6,057 nt of DNA, from NCBI GenBank assembly GCA_002309055.1, contig DBWO01000015.1, positions 1-6,057 on the forward strand. The letters run 5' to 3'. Positions 1-5,826 of the stretch are shown here, piece by piece. A program made the position numbers and the translations under genes. The first letter of the stretch is position 1, and each line of letters begins with the position of its first letter. The DNA is from Ruminococcaceae bacterium UBA1236 (GTDB taxonomy: Bacteria; Bacillota; Clostridia; Oscillospirales; Acutalibacteraceae). The notes beneath the pieces are model-generated. The model did no database searches. It saw only the letters and a list, made by a program, of their open reading frames with translations, and was not told the DNA's origin.

Positions 1-124
1 GTATATCTCTGTTGCACTTTCCCTAAGGTCACCCTCGGCGGCCGTTAGCCGTTATCCTGCTCTGTGAAGCTCGGACTTTCCTCACGCAGACTGAGTCTGC
101 CCGCAACTGCCCAACCTTCTCACA
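1..124 (-). ncRNA. rnpB: RNase P RNA, class A, 5' portion (cut by window edge)
   Basis: This is the catalytic RNA of ribonuclease P, which removes 5' leaders from tRNA precursors. It reads leftward and only about the first 120 nt are present; the rest lies beyond base 1. Reading the minus strand, the recognisable parts in order are: a purine-rich P1 strand near 104-123; a compact hairpin GCAGAC-TCA-GTCTGC (86-100) in the P3 position; the conserved core GAGGAAAGTCC (73-83); a P8-type hairpin CGGC-TAACG-GCCG (39-51) with the conserved TAACG loop; a P9-type hairpin AGG-GTGA-CCT (26-35) with a GNRA tetraloop; and the conserved GTGCAACAGAGA (6-17). The layout matches class A (ancestral) RNA rather than the class B form of Bacilli. 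The 5' end is estimated from the promoter and is uncertain by a few bases. Confidence 0.95.
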
Positions 125-131
125 ACCTTAT

Positions 132-160
132 ATTTTAATTCATAATACATAAATTGTCAA
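132..160 (-). promoter_or_regulatory. Promoter of rnpB (sigma-A type)
   Basis: On the minus strand there is a perfect -35 TTGACA (155-160), a 17-bp spacer and a -10 TAAAAT (132-137). Transcription would start about 7 bp further on, near 123-126, just where the P1 strand of RNase P RNA begins. A near-consensus promoter fits a stable, highly expressed housekeeping RNA. Confidence 0.85.
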
Positions 161-206
161 TCGGGAGAAAAATATAAAATATAATATAATGAGATAACGG
201 TTTATA

Positions 207-235
207 TTGAAATATCAGAAAAAACGTGATAGAAT
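207..235 (+). promoter_or_regulatory. Promoter of the SGNH hydrolase gene (extended -10)
   Basis: The elements are a -35 TTGAAA (207-212), a 17-bp spacer and a -10 TAGAAT (230-235), preceded by TG at 227-228, which makes an extended -10 (TGN). The predicted start is near 242, giving a leader of about 35 nt before the ATG at 277. It lies back to back with the rnpB promoter; the two -35 boxes are about 46 bp apart, in AT-rich DNA. No clear operator or cre-like site is visible. Confidence 0.7.
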
Positions 236-261
236 TGTGTGGTACAATTATTACAATTCCC

Positions 262-268
262 AAGGGGG
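262..268 (+). promoter_or_regulatory. Ribosome binding site that fixes the SGNH start
   Basis: AAGGGGG lies 8 nt before the ATG at 277. It supports that ATG over the upstream in-frame GTG at 226, which overlaps the -10 region and would place coding sequence before the transcript start. Confidence 0.75.
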
Positions 269-276
269 CAGTTTTT

Positions 277-1101
277 ATGAAAAAAGCATTATCCGTTATT
301 CTCGCCGTTATCCTTACGGCGTGCGTCTGTGTTCCGGCGTTTGCCTCATCAAAGAAGCTCAATTATGTGCTTCTGGGCGACTCCATCGCTTTCGGCAGCG
401 GCATAGCAAACCCCGGTGACGCGTGCTACGGCAAAATAGTTGCAAACACCAACGGATACAATTACCGCAATTACGGCGTTGACGGCGCAACCACCTCCGC
501 CCTGCTCAGAAGAATAGGCGAAGCGGATGTCGCTCAGGCCATAAAGAATGCGGATATCATCAGCATTTCAACCGGCGGAAACAACTTCCTGCTGGGCAAT
601 ATGTTCTGGATTATTGTCAACACGCTCTTCGGCGGCACAAAAGCGATAGACGATGTTGTTGACGGCGTTTACGCGGACCTCTGTCAGATTATCCCGGCCA
701 TCAAAAAGCTGAACCCGAAGGCAACCATTCTGCTCCAGACACTTTACAACCCCTGGAAGATGGCAGGCATATCGGCTCTTTATCAGAAGGCGACGGACGC
801 TCTCAACAGCTGCTTCAGGAAATATCTCAAAGAGAACCCCGGCGCATTCGAAATTGCCGAGGTGGCGGCGGCTTTCGCGGCATCCGACAAGGACCTTATC
901 GCGTTTGACACAATTCACCCGAACGCGGAGGGCAACAAGGTTATAGCGAGGGTTATTCTCAAGAAGCTGAAGACGCTCGGCCTCGGCACAAAGACGGAGC
1001 CGGTTATACTTGAAGAGCCCATCGACAAGATTTCGTTTAACCCCGGCGATTACTCCCGCATGGCCGAATACTATTTAAGAATGGTTCTGGCTTTCCTTTA
1101 A
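277..1101 (+). CDS. Secreted SGNH/GDSL-family hydrolase (esterase/lipase-like)
   Basis: This 274-residue protein is probably an exported serine esterase of the SGNH fold, of the type that deacylates lipids, acylated sugars or cell-wall polysaccharides. The signal peptide spans about residues 1-23: Lys2-Lys3, a hydrophobic core, then an AFA-SS cleavage site after Ala23. SGNH blocks are clear: block I GDSI with nucleophile Ser36; block II Gly70 in YGVDGA; block III GGNN at 100-103 with the oxyanion Asn; block V DTIHPN with the catalytic pair Asp211/His214. After the catalytic domain (about 28-232) a linker of some 25 residues leads to a short hydrophobic end (about 262-274). An LTAC motif at 13-16 could instead serve as a lipobox, so membrane anchoring is possible. 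It has its own promoter; the next gene starts 52 bp downstream. The fold and catalytic residues are clear; the substrate is unknown. Confidence 0.88.
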   Translation: MKKALSVILAVILTACVCVPAFASSKKLNYVLLGDSIAFGSGIANPGDACYGKIVANTNGYNYRNYGVDGATTSALLRRIGEADVAQAIKNADIISISTGGNNFLLGNMFWIIVNTLFGGTKAIDDVVDGVYADLCQIIPAIKKLNPKATILLQTLYNPWKMAGISALYQKATDALNSCFRKYLKENPGAFEIAEVAAAFAASDKDLIAFDTIHPNAEGNKVIARVILKKLKTLGLGTKTEPVILEEPIDKISFNPGDYSRMAEYYLRMVLAFL

Positions 1102-1127
1102 TGCTTTTTGGAATGCAACAAAGCATT
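1100..1127 (+). other. Hairpin in the gap before the transporter gene
   Basis: AATGCTTT (1100-1107) and AAAGCATT (1120-1127) form an 8-bp perfect inverted repeat with a 12-nt loop, starting in the SGNH stop codon and followed by only four Ts. It is AT-rich and weak as an intrinsic terminator. It could reduce read-through, protect the upstream mRNA end or bind a regulator. A second AATGC at 1112-1116 can pair with the same GCATT in a competing hairpin. No function is established. Confidence 0.35.
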
Positions 1128-1153
1128 TTGATTAAAACATCCGGAGATATTAT

Positions 1154-3505
1154 ATGGACTTAATCTCAAGAGTCAGAGACGGTGTTTCGGATTTAAGATT
1201 ATACTGGCGGCAGCCGCGGCCGGGCGAATATGTGCCCTACCGCGAGGTTGTTATGCTCTCAGTCGGCTGGATGGCGATGCTTATGGCCATCCAGTGGACC
1301 ATCGGTTTCGGCGTGGGCAACCAGTTCACCGGCATGACTCTTAAGATGAATAACACCGAGCTTCTGGTGATGGGATACGTCTGCACCGCCATTGGCTATA
1401 TAACCACGCCCTTAAACGCATACATAATAGACAACCTGAGATCCACCGACGGTAAGTACAGAGTTTACATCAAGCTCGCCATACCGTCGATGGTTCTTAC
1501 TCTTATATCCCTCTGGCTCCCCTATGAGCAGGTGAGGGACGCCGGCAGATACGGCCGCTATTTTATGATTCTTATGCTCTTCCTCATCGGTCAGATTCAG
1601 GGCTATGTGCAGGGATGGGTAAACACCGGCGTTACAAATATGGTGCACGTTATGACTCCGAACACGCAGGAGCGCACCAAAATAATGGCAATAACAAGCA
1701 TCATTTATTCAATGGGCTACACGATAAACAATGTGTATATGCCGCTTATGGTTGATGTGCTCAGCGAAAACGGCGACAAATATAATATGCGTTATTACCG
1801 GGGCGCGTACACGCCCGTTGCGCTGCTCATGCCGGTGGTGCTTCTTGCTTACTTCGGCACAAAGGAAAGGCTGGTGCTCCCCAAGAGCAGAATCACAAAA
1901 ATGAGCTTTTCAAACTCCATGCGCGCCGTTGCCGGCAACAAGATATTCTGGATCAAATGCGCCGACGGCTGGAACGACTTTCTCGAGGGCGCGAAGGGCA
2001 ATGTATGGGAGTGGATGGTTTACCGCGCCCACATTATGAAAAGCACGACTTACGGCCTGCTGAATACGATTTCATACAACGCAAATTTCTGGGGCATGCT
2101 TTTCTCGCCCTGGTTCATAAAGAAATTCGGCAAGCGCAAAATCAAGATATTCAAAAATGTCGCGCAGATTTTTCTTATCGCGTCCTACTTCCTTTTTTAC
2201 AAAACGTCTTTCGCCGCGATAGGCCTTTTCATTGTTTACACGATTGACCGCTTTGTGGACACCGGCAATGTTATCGACTCCGCCATTGAGAGCGATATGC
2301 GCGACAATCAGCAGTACCTCATAGGCGAAAGAATCGACGGCGCGTTCGGCTTCATACAGTCCTACGCGGGCGGAGTTATCGGCGCGGTCACGGGCCTTTT
2401 CCTGCCGTGGGTTTACCGCAAAAAGGGATTTGACGGCAACGACTATTCGGTGCTCGATGTATATAAAGACTATGACGAGTCAAAGCCGCTCTCGGAGCAG
2501 ACTCTGAATCCGGGGTGCGTGCTTTACAGCCTTATGGACACCCTGCTCAAAATCTCGATAGTCGGCGCGGCAATCGACGTGCTGCCCTGGTTTGCCTACG
2601 ACATCTCCGAAACCGGCCAGAAATCGATGATAAGGGTTATAAGAATCCGCACGCTCATTGAGGACAGAAACTCCGACAAGCGTGAGGAGAGCACATACAT
2701 TGAGGGCTGTGAAGCGATAATAAGGGCAAAGAAATACGACGGCGCCGATTTTGTTGACGCCAAGGACAGGACCGCCCTCAATCTTGCGCGCAGTATGCCG
2801 AACGGCACGCCGGAAGAGAAGGCGGCGAGAAGTGAAGCAATCAAGCAGGCAAAAGACGCGCGCGAAAAGGCGCGCGAGCACAACGAAGAGGTGGAAATCT
2901 CACGCTTTGTAATGCACGAGATAAGGCGCTTTGAAACGGAATTCGGTCAGAAGCAGTATGAGCTTTGCAAAACAATAGCGGATTACGGCATAAACGGCTT
3001 CCACGAGCATTATGAGGAAATCCTCGCCCTTGCCAAGGCGCTGCCTCACTCCTCAATCAAAGAGGAAAAGATGTGGCGCAAGCAGGAAATCAAAAACGCG
3101 AAACAGATCAAATCATCCCGCCATCTTTACGCGCAGCTTTACGCAGAAAACGGATGCAACTATGACCCCGATGAAATGCAGAGAGCTTACGACATGCCGG
3201 ATGACACGCGCGAAAAGAGCAAGGCAAGGCGCAAAGCGATGAAGACGGCAAGTCAGCACAAAAACAGCTATGTTTCCTACGCTTCACCCTATCTTTCGGC
3301 CCTTCGCACTCTTGAGCTTCACGAGGGCTATCAGAATCTTGACAGCTTAACCGCGGACTATGACGATGTGATCGCCGCAAGGCAGGCGCGCCACGATGCG
3401 GAGAGAGCCGAGGCGGAATTGCTTGCCGCCGAAAGAAAACGCGATAAAGAGGCGTATGAAGCAAGAAAGAAAATGAATAAACAGTCAAAGGAGAACAGAA
3501 AATGA
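1154..3505 (+). CDS. GPH-family sugar:cation symporter (MFS) with long repeat-bearing cytoplasmic tail
   Basis: This 783-residue protein is probably an inner-membrane symporter of the glycoside-pentoside-hexuronide:cation (MelB-like) branch of the MFS, importing a sugar or small glycoside with H+ or Na+. About 11-12 membrane segments are visible between residues 31 and 482, at roughly 31-52, 70-92, 104-123, 136-158, 176-200, 218-234, 300-322, 335-350, 353-366, 398-420 and 455-482. The loop after the second segment carries DNLRSTDGKYR (93-103), matching the GPH signature D-R-T-x-x-x-G-R-x-R-P in position and spacing. Typical family members have about 450-500 residues. Here a charged, soluble, mostly helical tail follows (about 486-783), with three divergent repeats (about 518-571, 603-654, 657-705) and a Lys/Glu/Ala-rich coiled-coil-like end (about 739-783). 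The ATG at 1154 follows GGAGA (1143-1147) by 6 nt. Its last codons hold the ribosome binding site of the isomerase gene. The substrate is not determinable. Confidence 0.85.
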   Translation: MDLISRVRDGVSDLRLYWRQPRPGEYVPYREVVMLSVGWMAMLMAIQWTIGFGVGNQFTGMTLKMNNTELLVMGYVCTAIGYITTPLNAYIIDNLRSTDGKYRVYIKLAIPSMVLTLISLWLPYEQVRDAGRYGRYFMILMLFLIGQIQGYVQGWVNTGVTNMVHVMTPNTQERTKIMAITSIIYSMGYTINNVYMPLMVDVLSENGDKYNMRYYRGAYTPVALLMPVVLLAYFGTKERLVLPKSRITKMSFSNSMRAVAGNKIFWIKCADGWNDFLEGAKGNVWEWMVYRAHIMKSTTYGLLNTISYNANFWGMLFSPWFIKKFGKRKIKIFKNVAQIFLIASYFLFYKTSFAAIGLFIVYTIDRFVDTGNVIDSAIESDMRDNQQYLIGERIDGAFGFIQSYAGGVIGAVTGLFLPWVYRKKGFDGNDYSVLDVYKDYDESKPLSEQTLNPGCVLYSLMDTLLKISIVGAAIDVLPWFAYDISETGQKSMIRVIRIRTLIEDRNSDKREESTYIEGCEAIIRAKKYDGADFVDAKDRTALNLARSMPNGTPEEKAARSEAIKQAKDAREKAREHNEEVEISRFVMHEIRRFETEFGQKQYELCKTIADYGINGFHEHYEEILALAKALPHSSIKEEKMWRKQEIKNAKQIKSSRHLYAQLYAENGCNYDPDEMQRAYDMPDDTREKSKARRKAMKTASQHKNSYVSYASPYLSALRTLELHEGYQNLDSLTADYDDVIAARQARHDAERAEAELLAAERKRDKEAYEARKKMNKQSKENRK
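3487..3493 (+). promoter_or_regulatory. Ribosome binding site of the isomerase, inside the transporter coding end
   Basis: AAAGGAG lies 8 nt before the ATG at 3502, a strong match to the anti-Shine-Dalgarno sequence. It sits in the last codons of the transporter gene, and stop and start overlap as ATGA (3502-3505). This arrangement usually couples translation of two genes on one mRNA. Confidence 0.85.
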
Positions 3506-4278
3506 AACCGGTAATGGGAATTCAGCTTTACACACTGCGTGATTTCATTCAGACAGCGGAGGATTTTGACAAAACGCTTGAGCGCCTTGAAAAGATGGGC
3601 GTTAAGGATGTGCAGATTTCCGCTATAGGAGACATCCCCGCCGAAACGCAGGCGGAAATCCTTAAGAAACACGGCATGAGCGTTTGCGTTACTCACAAAG
3701 GGCTTGACAGAATGCTGACTGACCTTGACTCCATGATTGACGAGCATAAGGCAATCGGCTGTGACGCTATGGGCATCGGCGCGCCGCCCGAAAACTGCAG
3801 AGGCAACAGTGGCAATGTGCGCCGCTTCATTGAAAACGCGGGCAAAATCGGCGCAAAGCTCAAAGAAAACGGCATGACCTTCAATTATCACAATCACTCC
3901 TTTGAGTTTAACCGCCTTGACGATATGGCGTGCTCAATGATGGATATGCTGCTTGAAGAGACAGACCCCGAAACATTCAATTTCATTCCCGACCTCGCGT
4001 GGGTACACTACGCAGGCGCAGACCCGCTTGAAATCCTCAAAAAGATGAAGGGAAGAGTCAAGGTAATCCATTTCAAGGATTATATTATCGACAATAACAA
4101 AGAGAGGCATTTTGTGTCGCTCGGCAAGGGCATTGTGGACCTCAGGGCGTGCTATGAGCTCGCCTGCGAGCTTGAGATGCCATACATAGTGTATGAGCAG
4201 GACAATGACTGGACGGATAACGATCCGTTCAAGGCGACAGAGGAATCGTGGGAATACCTGCAGTCACTCATCAAATAA
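3502..4278 (+). CDS. Sugar phosphate isomerase/epimerase-like TIM-barrel protein
   Basis: This 258-residue cytoplasmic protein belongs to the xylose-isomerase-like / AP-endonuclease-2 TIM-barrel superfamily, whose members isomerise, epimerise or dehydrate sugars and inositols with a divalent metal. It is the usual length and covers one whole barrel. Motifs in order: GIQLYTLRD at the start (6-14); THKGLD (64-69); the NYHNHSFEF strand with H130, N131 and H132; PDLAWVHYAGADP with Asp164; VIHFKD with His190 and Asp193; LGKGIVDL (207-214); and VYEQD with Glu232. Asp164, His190 and Glu232 sit where metal ligands are found in the family. The HNH stretch occupies the place where ketose 3-epimerases carry a glutamate, so a plain ketose epimerase role is less likely. 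The gene overlaps the transporter by 4 bp and ends in tandem TAA codons 18 bp before the GH30 gene, so a role in the same sugar pathway is inferred. A 3-keto-glycoside-processing role is an alternative. The substrate is unknown. Confidence 0.85.
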   Translation: MKPVMGIQLYTLRDFIQTAEDFDKTLERLEKMGVKDVQISAIGDIPAETQAEILKKHGMSVCVTHKGLDRMLTDLDSMIDEHKAIGCDAMGIGAPPENCRGNSGNVRRFIENAGKIGAKLKENGMTFNYHNHSFEFNRLDDMACSMMDMLLEETDPETFNFIPDLAWVHYAGADPLEILKKMKGRVKVIHFKDYIIDNNKERHFVSLGKGIVDLRACYELACELEMPYIVYEQDNDWTDNDPFKATEESWEYLQSLIK

Positions 4279-4296
4279 TAAACGGGGAAAGAGAAA

Positions 4297-5658
4297 ATGG
4301 AAAGAATTATCATTGACAGGTCCAAACAGCATCAGACATTTGAAGGCATCGGGTGCAGCGGCGCCTGGTGGGCTCAGCTTGTGGGCGGCTGGGAACAGGC
4401 CGACCCGGAAAGCGGATTACCCGTGCGCGAGAGAATCGCTCAGCTCCTTTACAGCAAGGATGAAGGCATAGGCCTTAACGCCTATCGCTACAACATCGGC
4501 ACCGGCTCATCCGAGAGCGGAAAGGGCAACATAGCTCAAATGCTCAGGCGCACCCACGGCATTGAAACGGAGAGCGGAGAAATAGACCTCTCGCTTGACG
4601 AAAACGCCGTGCGTATGGCGGAGCTTGCGGTTAAATACGGAGCGCGGGAACTGATACTCTTTGTAAACTCACCTCCCGAGAGGATGACGGCAAACGGTAT
4701 GGCTCACTGCGACAAGGCCTTCCCGCCGAAAGAAAATCTGCCGAGAGAAAACTACGGTGAATTCGTTAAATTCTGCCTTGACGTTACGGAGAAATTCGTC
4801 CGGAAAGGTCTGCCCGTCAAATATCTCTCCCCCGTCAACGAGCCCCTCTGGGTGTGGACGGGCGGGCAGGAGGGCTGCCACTACCGCGCGTCGAGCGTAA
4901 GGCGGCTGATGAAAATATTTGCCGAAGAAATGCCCAAGCGAAAAGCCCTGTCGGGAGTAAAACTCTCCGGCGCGGAAAACGGCGACATCCGCTGGTATAA
5001 CAAATCCTACACACGCGCGATGCTCGGCGACAGAGAGATAAGCAAACTGACCGACGGCATTGATGTGCATTCTTACTTTCTCTCCCCCGTTTCAGTGCCG
5101 TTTTTCAACAAGAGAGTGCCTTACATAAGGAGATTCGGCAAATGGGTCAGGAAAAAATATCCGGGTAAAAATATCAGGATGAGCGAATGGTGCCATATGC
5201 AGGGCGGCAGAGACGCGGGCATGAAATCGGGCCTTGTGACGGCGCAGGTGATGATTGAGGATTTAACAATTCTCGGCGCCTCCGCCTGGCAGCACTGGAT
5301 AGGCGTTTCCGAGGTTGACTACTGCGACGGGCTGATTTATATTGACGAAAACGCCGGCACATTTTATACAACCAAGAGACTCTATGTCACGGGAAACTTT
5401 TCAAAATATATTCCGCTCGGAGCAAAAAGGATTGACTGCAAGGCAACAGACGCGCGTCTGCTGACCGCGGCGTTTGAGAAGGACGGCAAAACGGTAATCG
5501 TTATTTCAAACCCGGCGGATGAGGAAATAACCGTAAAAGTTCCGTTTGAAAAAGGCATTACGGCCGTCACGGACGAAACAAGAAACCTTGAGGAAAAAGA
5601 ATTTGAAAACGGAGAAATAAAGCTTTCACCGAAATCCGTTACAACAATTGCCGGATAA
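4297..5658 (+). CDS. Glycoside hydrolase family 30 beta-glycosidase, cytoplasmic
   Basis: This 453-residue retaining glycosidase of family GH30 (clan GH-A) has a TIM barrel plus a C-terminal beta side domain. It starts directly at the catalytic fold: FEGIGCSGAWWA (15-26) lies at the N terminus with no signal peptide, so the enzyme should act inside the cell on imported substrate. Further landmarks are YNIGTGSS (65-72), VNSPPERM (123-130), the acid/base Glu182 in SPVNEP, QEGCHY (191-196), DVHSYF (256-261), the nucleophile Glu297 in RMSEW, and WQHW (331-334). Residues from about 375 to 453 form the beta-rich end domain. Both catalytic glutamates are present and the length is normal for bacterial GH30. 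The ATG at 4297 is preceded by a modest GGGGAAA (4284-4290). It is the last gene of the cassette, followed at once by a terminator. GH30 includes beta-glucosidases, beta-xylosidases, beta-fucosidases and beta-1,6-galactan or beta-1,6-glucan enzymes. The Trp-Trp pair and QEGC stretch remind me of beta-1,6-galactan-acting members, but that is a guess. Confidence 0.88.
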   Translation: MERIIIDRSKQHQTFEGIGCSGAWWAQLVGGWEQADPESGLPVRERIAQLLYSKDEGIGLNAYRYNIGTGSSESGKGNIAQMLRRTHGIETESGEIDLSLDENAVRMAELAVKYGARELILFVNSPPERMTANGMAHCDKAFPPKENLPRENYGEFVKFCLDVTEKFVRKGLPVKYLSPVNEPLWVWTGGQEGCHYRASSVRRLMKIFAEEMPKRKALSGVKLSGAENGDIRWYNKSYTRAMLGDREISKLTDGIDVHSYFLSPVSVPFFNKRVPYIRRFGKWVRKKYPGKNIRMSEWCHMQGGRDAGMKSGLVTAQVMIEDLTILGASAWQHWIGVSEVDYCDGLIYIDENAGTFYTTKRLYVTGNFSKYIPLGAKRIDCKATDARLLTAAFEKDGKTVIVISNPADEEITVKVPFEKGITAVTDETRNLEEKEFENGEIKLSPKSVTTIAG

Positions 5659-5670
5659 AATGAACAGCAG

Positions 5671-5700
5671 AGCACCCCTGCCTCGGCGGGGGTGTTTTTC
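5671..5700 (+). terminator. Intrinsic terminator of the transporter-isomerase-GH30 cassette
   Basis: A 10-bp GC-rich stem, CACCCCTGCC (5673-5682) against GGCGGGGGTG (5685-5694) with one G-T wobble and its innermost pair probably open, is followed at once by TTTTT (5695-5699). It begins 12 bp after the GH30 stop codon, so it should end that transcript. Confidence 0.85.
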
Positions 5701-5753
5701 GTTTGACTGCGGCGAGCCGGGACAACTCCCGTAATATAAACGAAGCGACCTTT

Positions 5754-5771
5754 CATTCTTCATTCTTCATT
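5754..5771. repeat. Short tandem repeat CATTCTT, about 2.6 copies
   Basis: CATTCTT occurs twice in full (5754-5760, 5761-5767) and is followed by CATT (5768-5771), directly next to the left arm of the second terminator. On the minus strand it reads as AATGAAG units. No coding or regulatory role is evident. Confidence 0.7.
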
Positions 5772-5804
5772 AAAAACCGCCTCCCCGGAGGGAGGCGTTT
5801 TTAA
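5770..5804. terminator. Symmetric, probably bidirectional intrinsic terminator
   Basis: An 8-bp perfect stem, CGCCTCCC (5778-5785) and GGGAGGCG (5790-5797) with loop CGGA, is flanked by AAAAA (5772-5776) on the left and TTTTT (5798-5802) on the right. Either strand therefore reads as stem plus U-tract, with one unpaired C at 5777. It lies between convergent genes: it would stop the leftward gene that ends at 5827 and back up the first terminator for rightward transcription. Confidence 0.85.
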
Positions 5805-5826
5805 TATTTTACTCTGCTTACTTTAC

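Noticed and set aside
180..190. Two overlapping TATAAT boxes that could be further rightward -10 elements
   Set aside because: Neither has an acceptable -35 at 16-18 bp; the nearest TTG-containing hexamer (154-159) is 20 bp from the first. This is more likely AT-rich spacer.
192..206. cre-like (CcpA) site around AACGGTT upstream of the SGNH gene
   Set aside because: About four mismatches to the cre consensus outside the central CG, so not better than chance.
226..276. Upstream GTG start extending the SGNH protein by 17 residues
   Set aside because: The GTG overlaps the likely -10 region and has no ribosome binding site. The ATG at 277 has AAGGGGG 8 nt upstream and begins a proper signal peptide.
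135..362. Leftward 75-codon open frame over the divergent promoter region
   Set aside because: It crosses both promoters and the start of the SGNH gene in antisense, has no ribosome binding site and gives low-complexity protein; it is a chance frame.
1957..2247. Alternative-frame open frame inside the transporter gene
   Set aside because: It is a shadow of the transporter frame, with an arginine-rich, motif-free translation and no initiation signals.
1154..3505. Transporter tail as a separate gene fused by sequencing error
   Set aside because: The frame is continuous, the ribosome binding site of the next gene follows directly, and no internal start with a good binding site near codon 486 stands out. 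A natural extension is the simpler reading.
3358..3897. Leftward 179-codon open frame antisense to the transporter end and isomerase
   Set aside because: It spans the junction of two well-supported genes on the other strand, with no recognisable motif. Its length is explained by the GC-rich codon use of the sense genes.
5718..5731. Small hairpin CGGGA-CAAC-TCCCG between the two terminators
   Set aside because: Only 5 bp with no U-tract on either strand; too weak to call a terminator or structured RNA.
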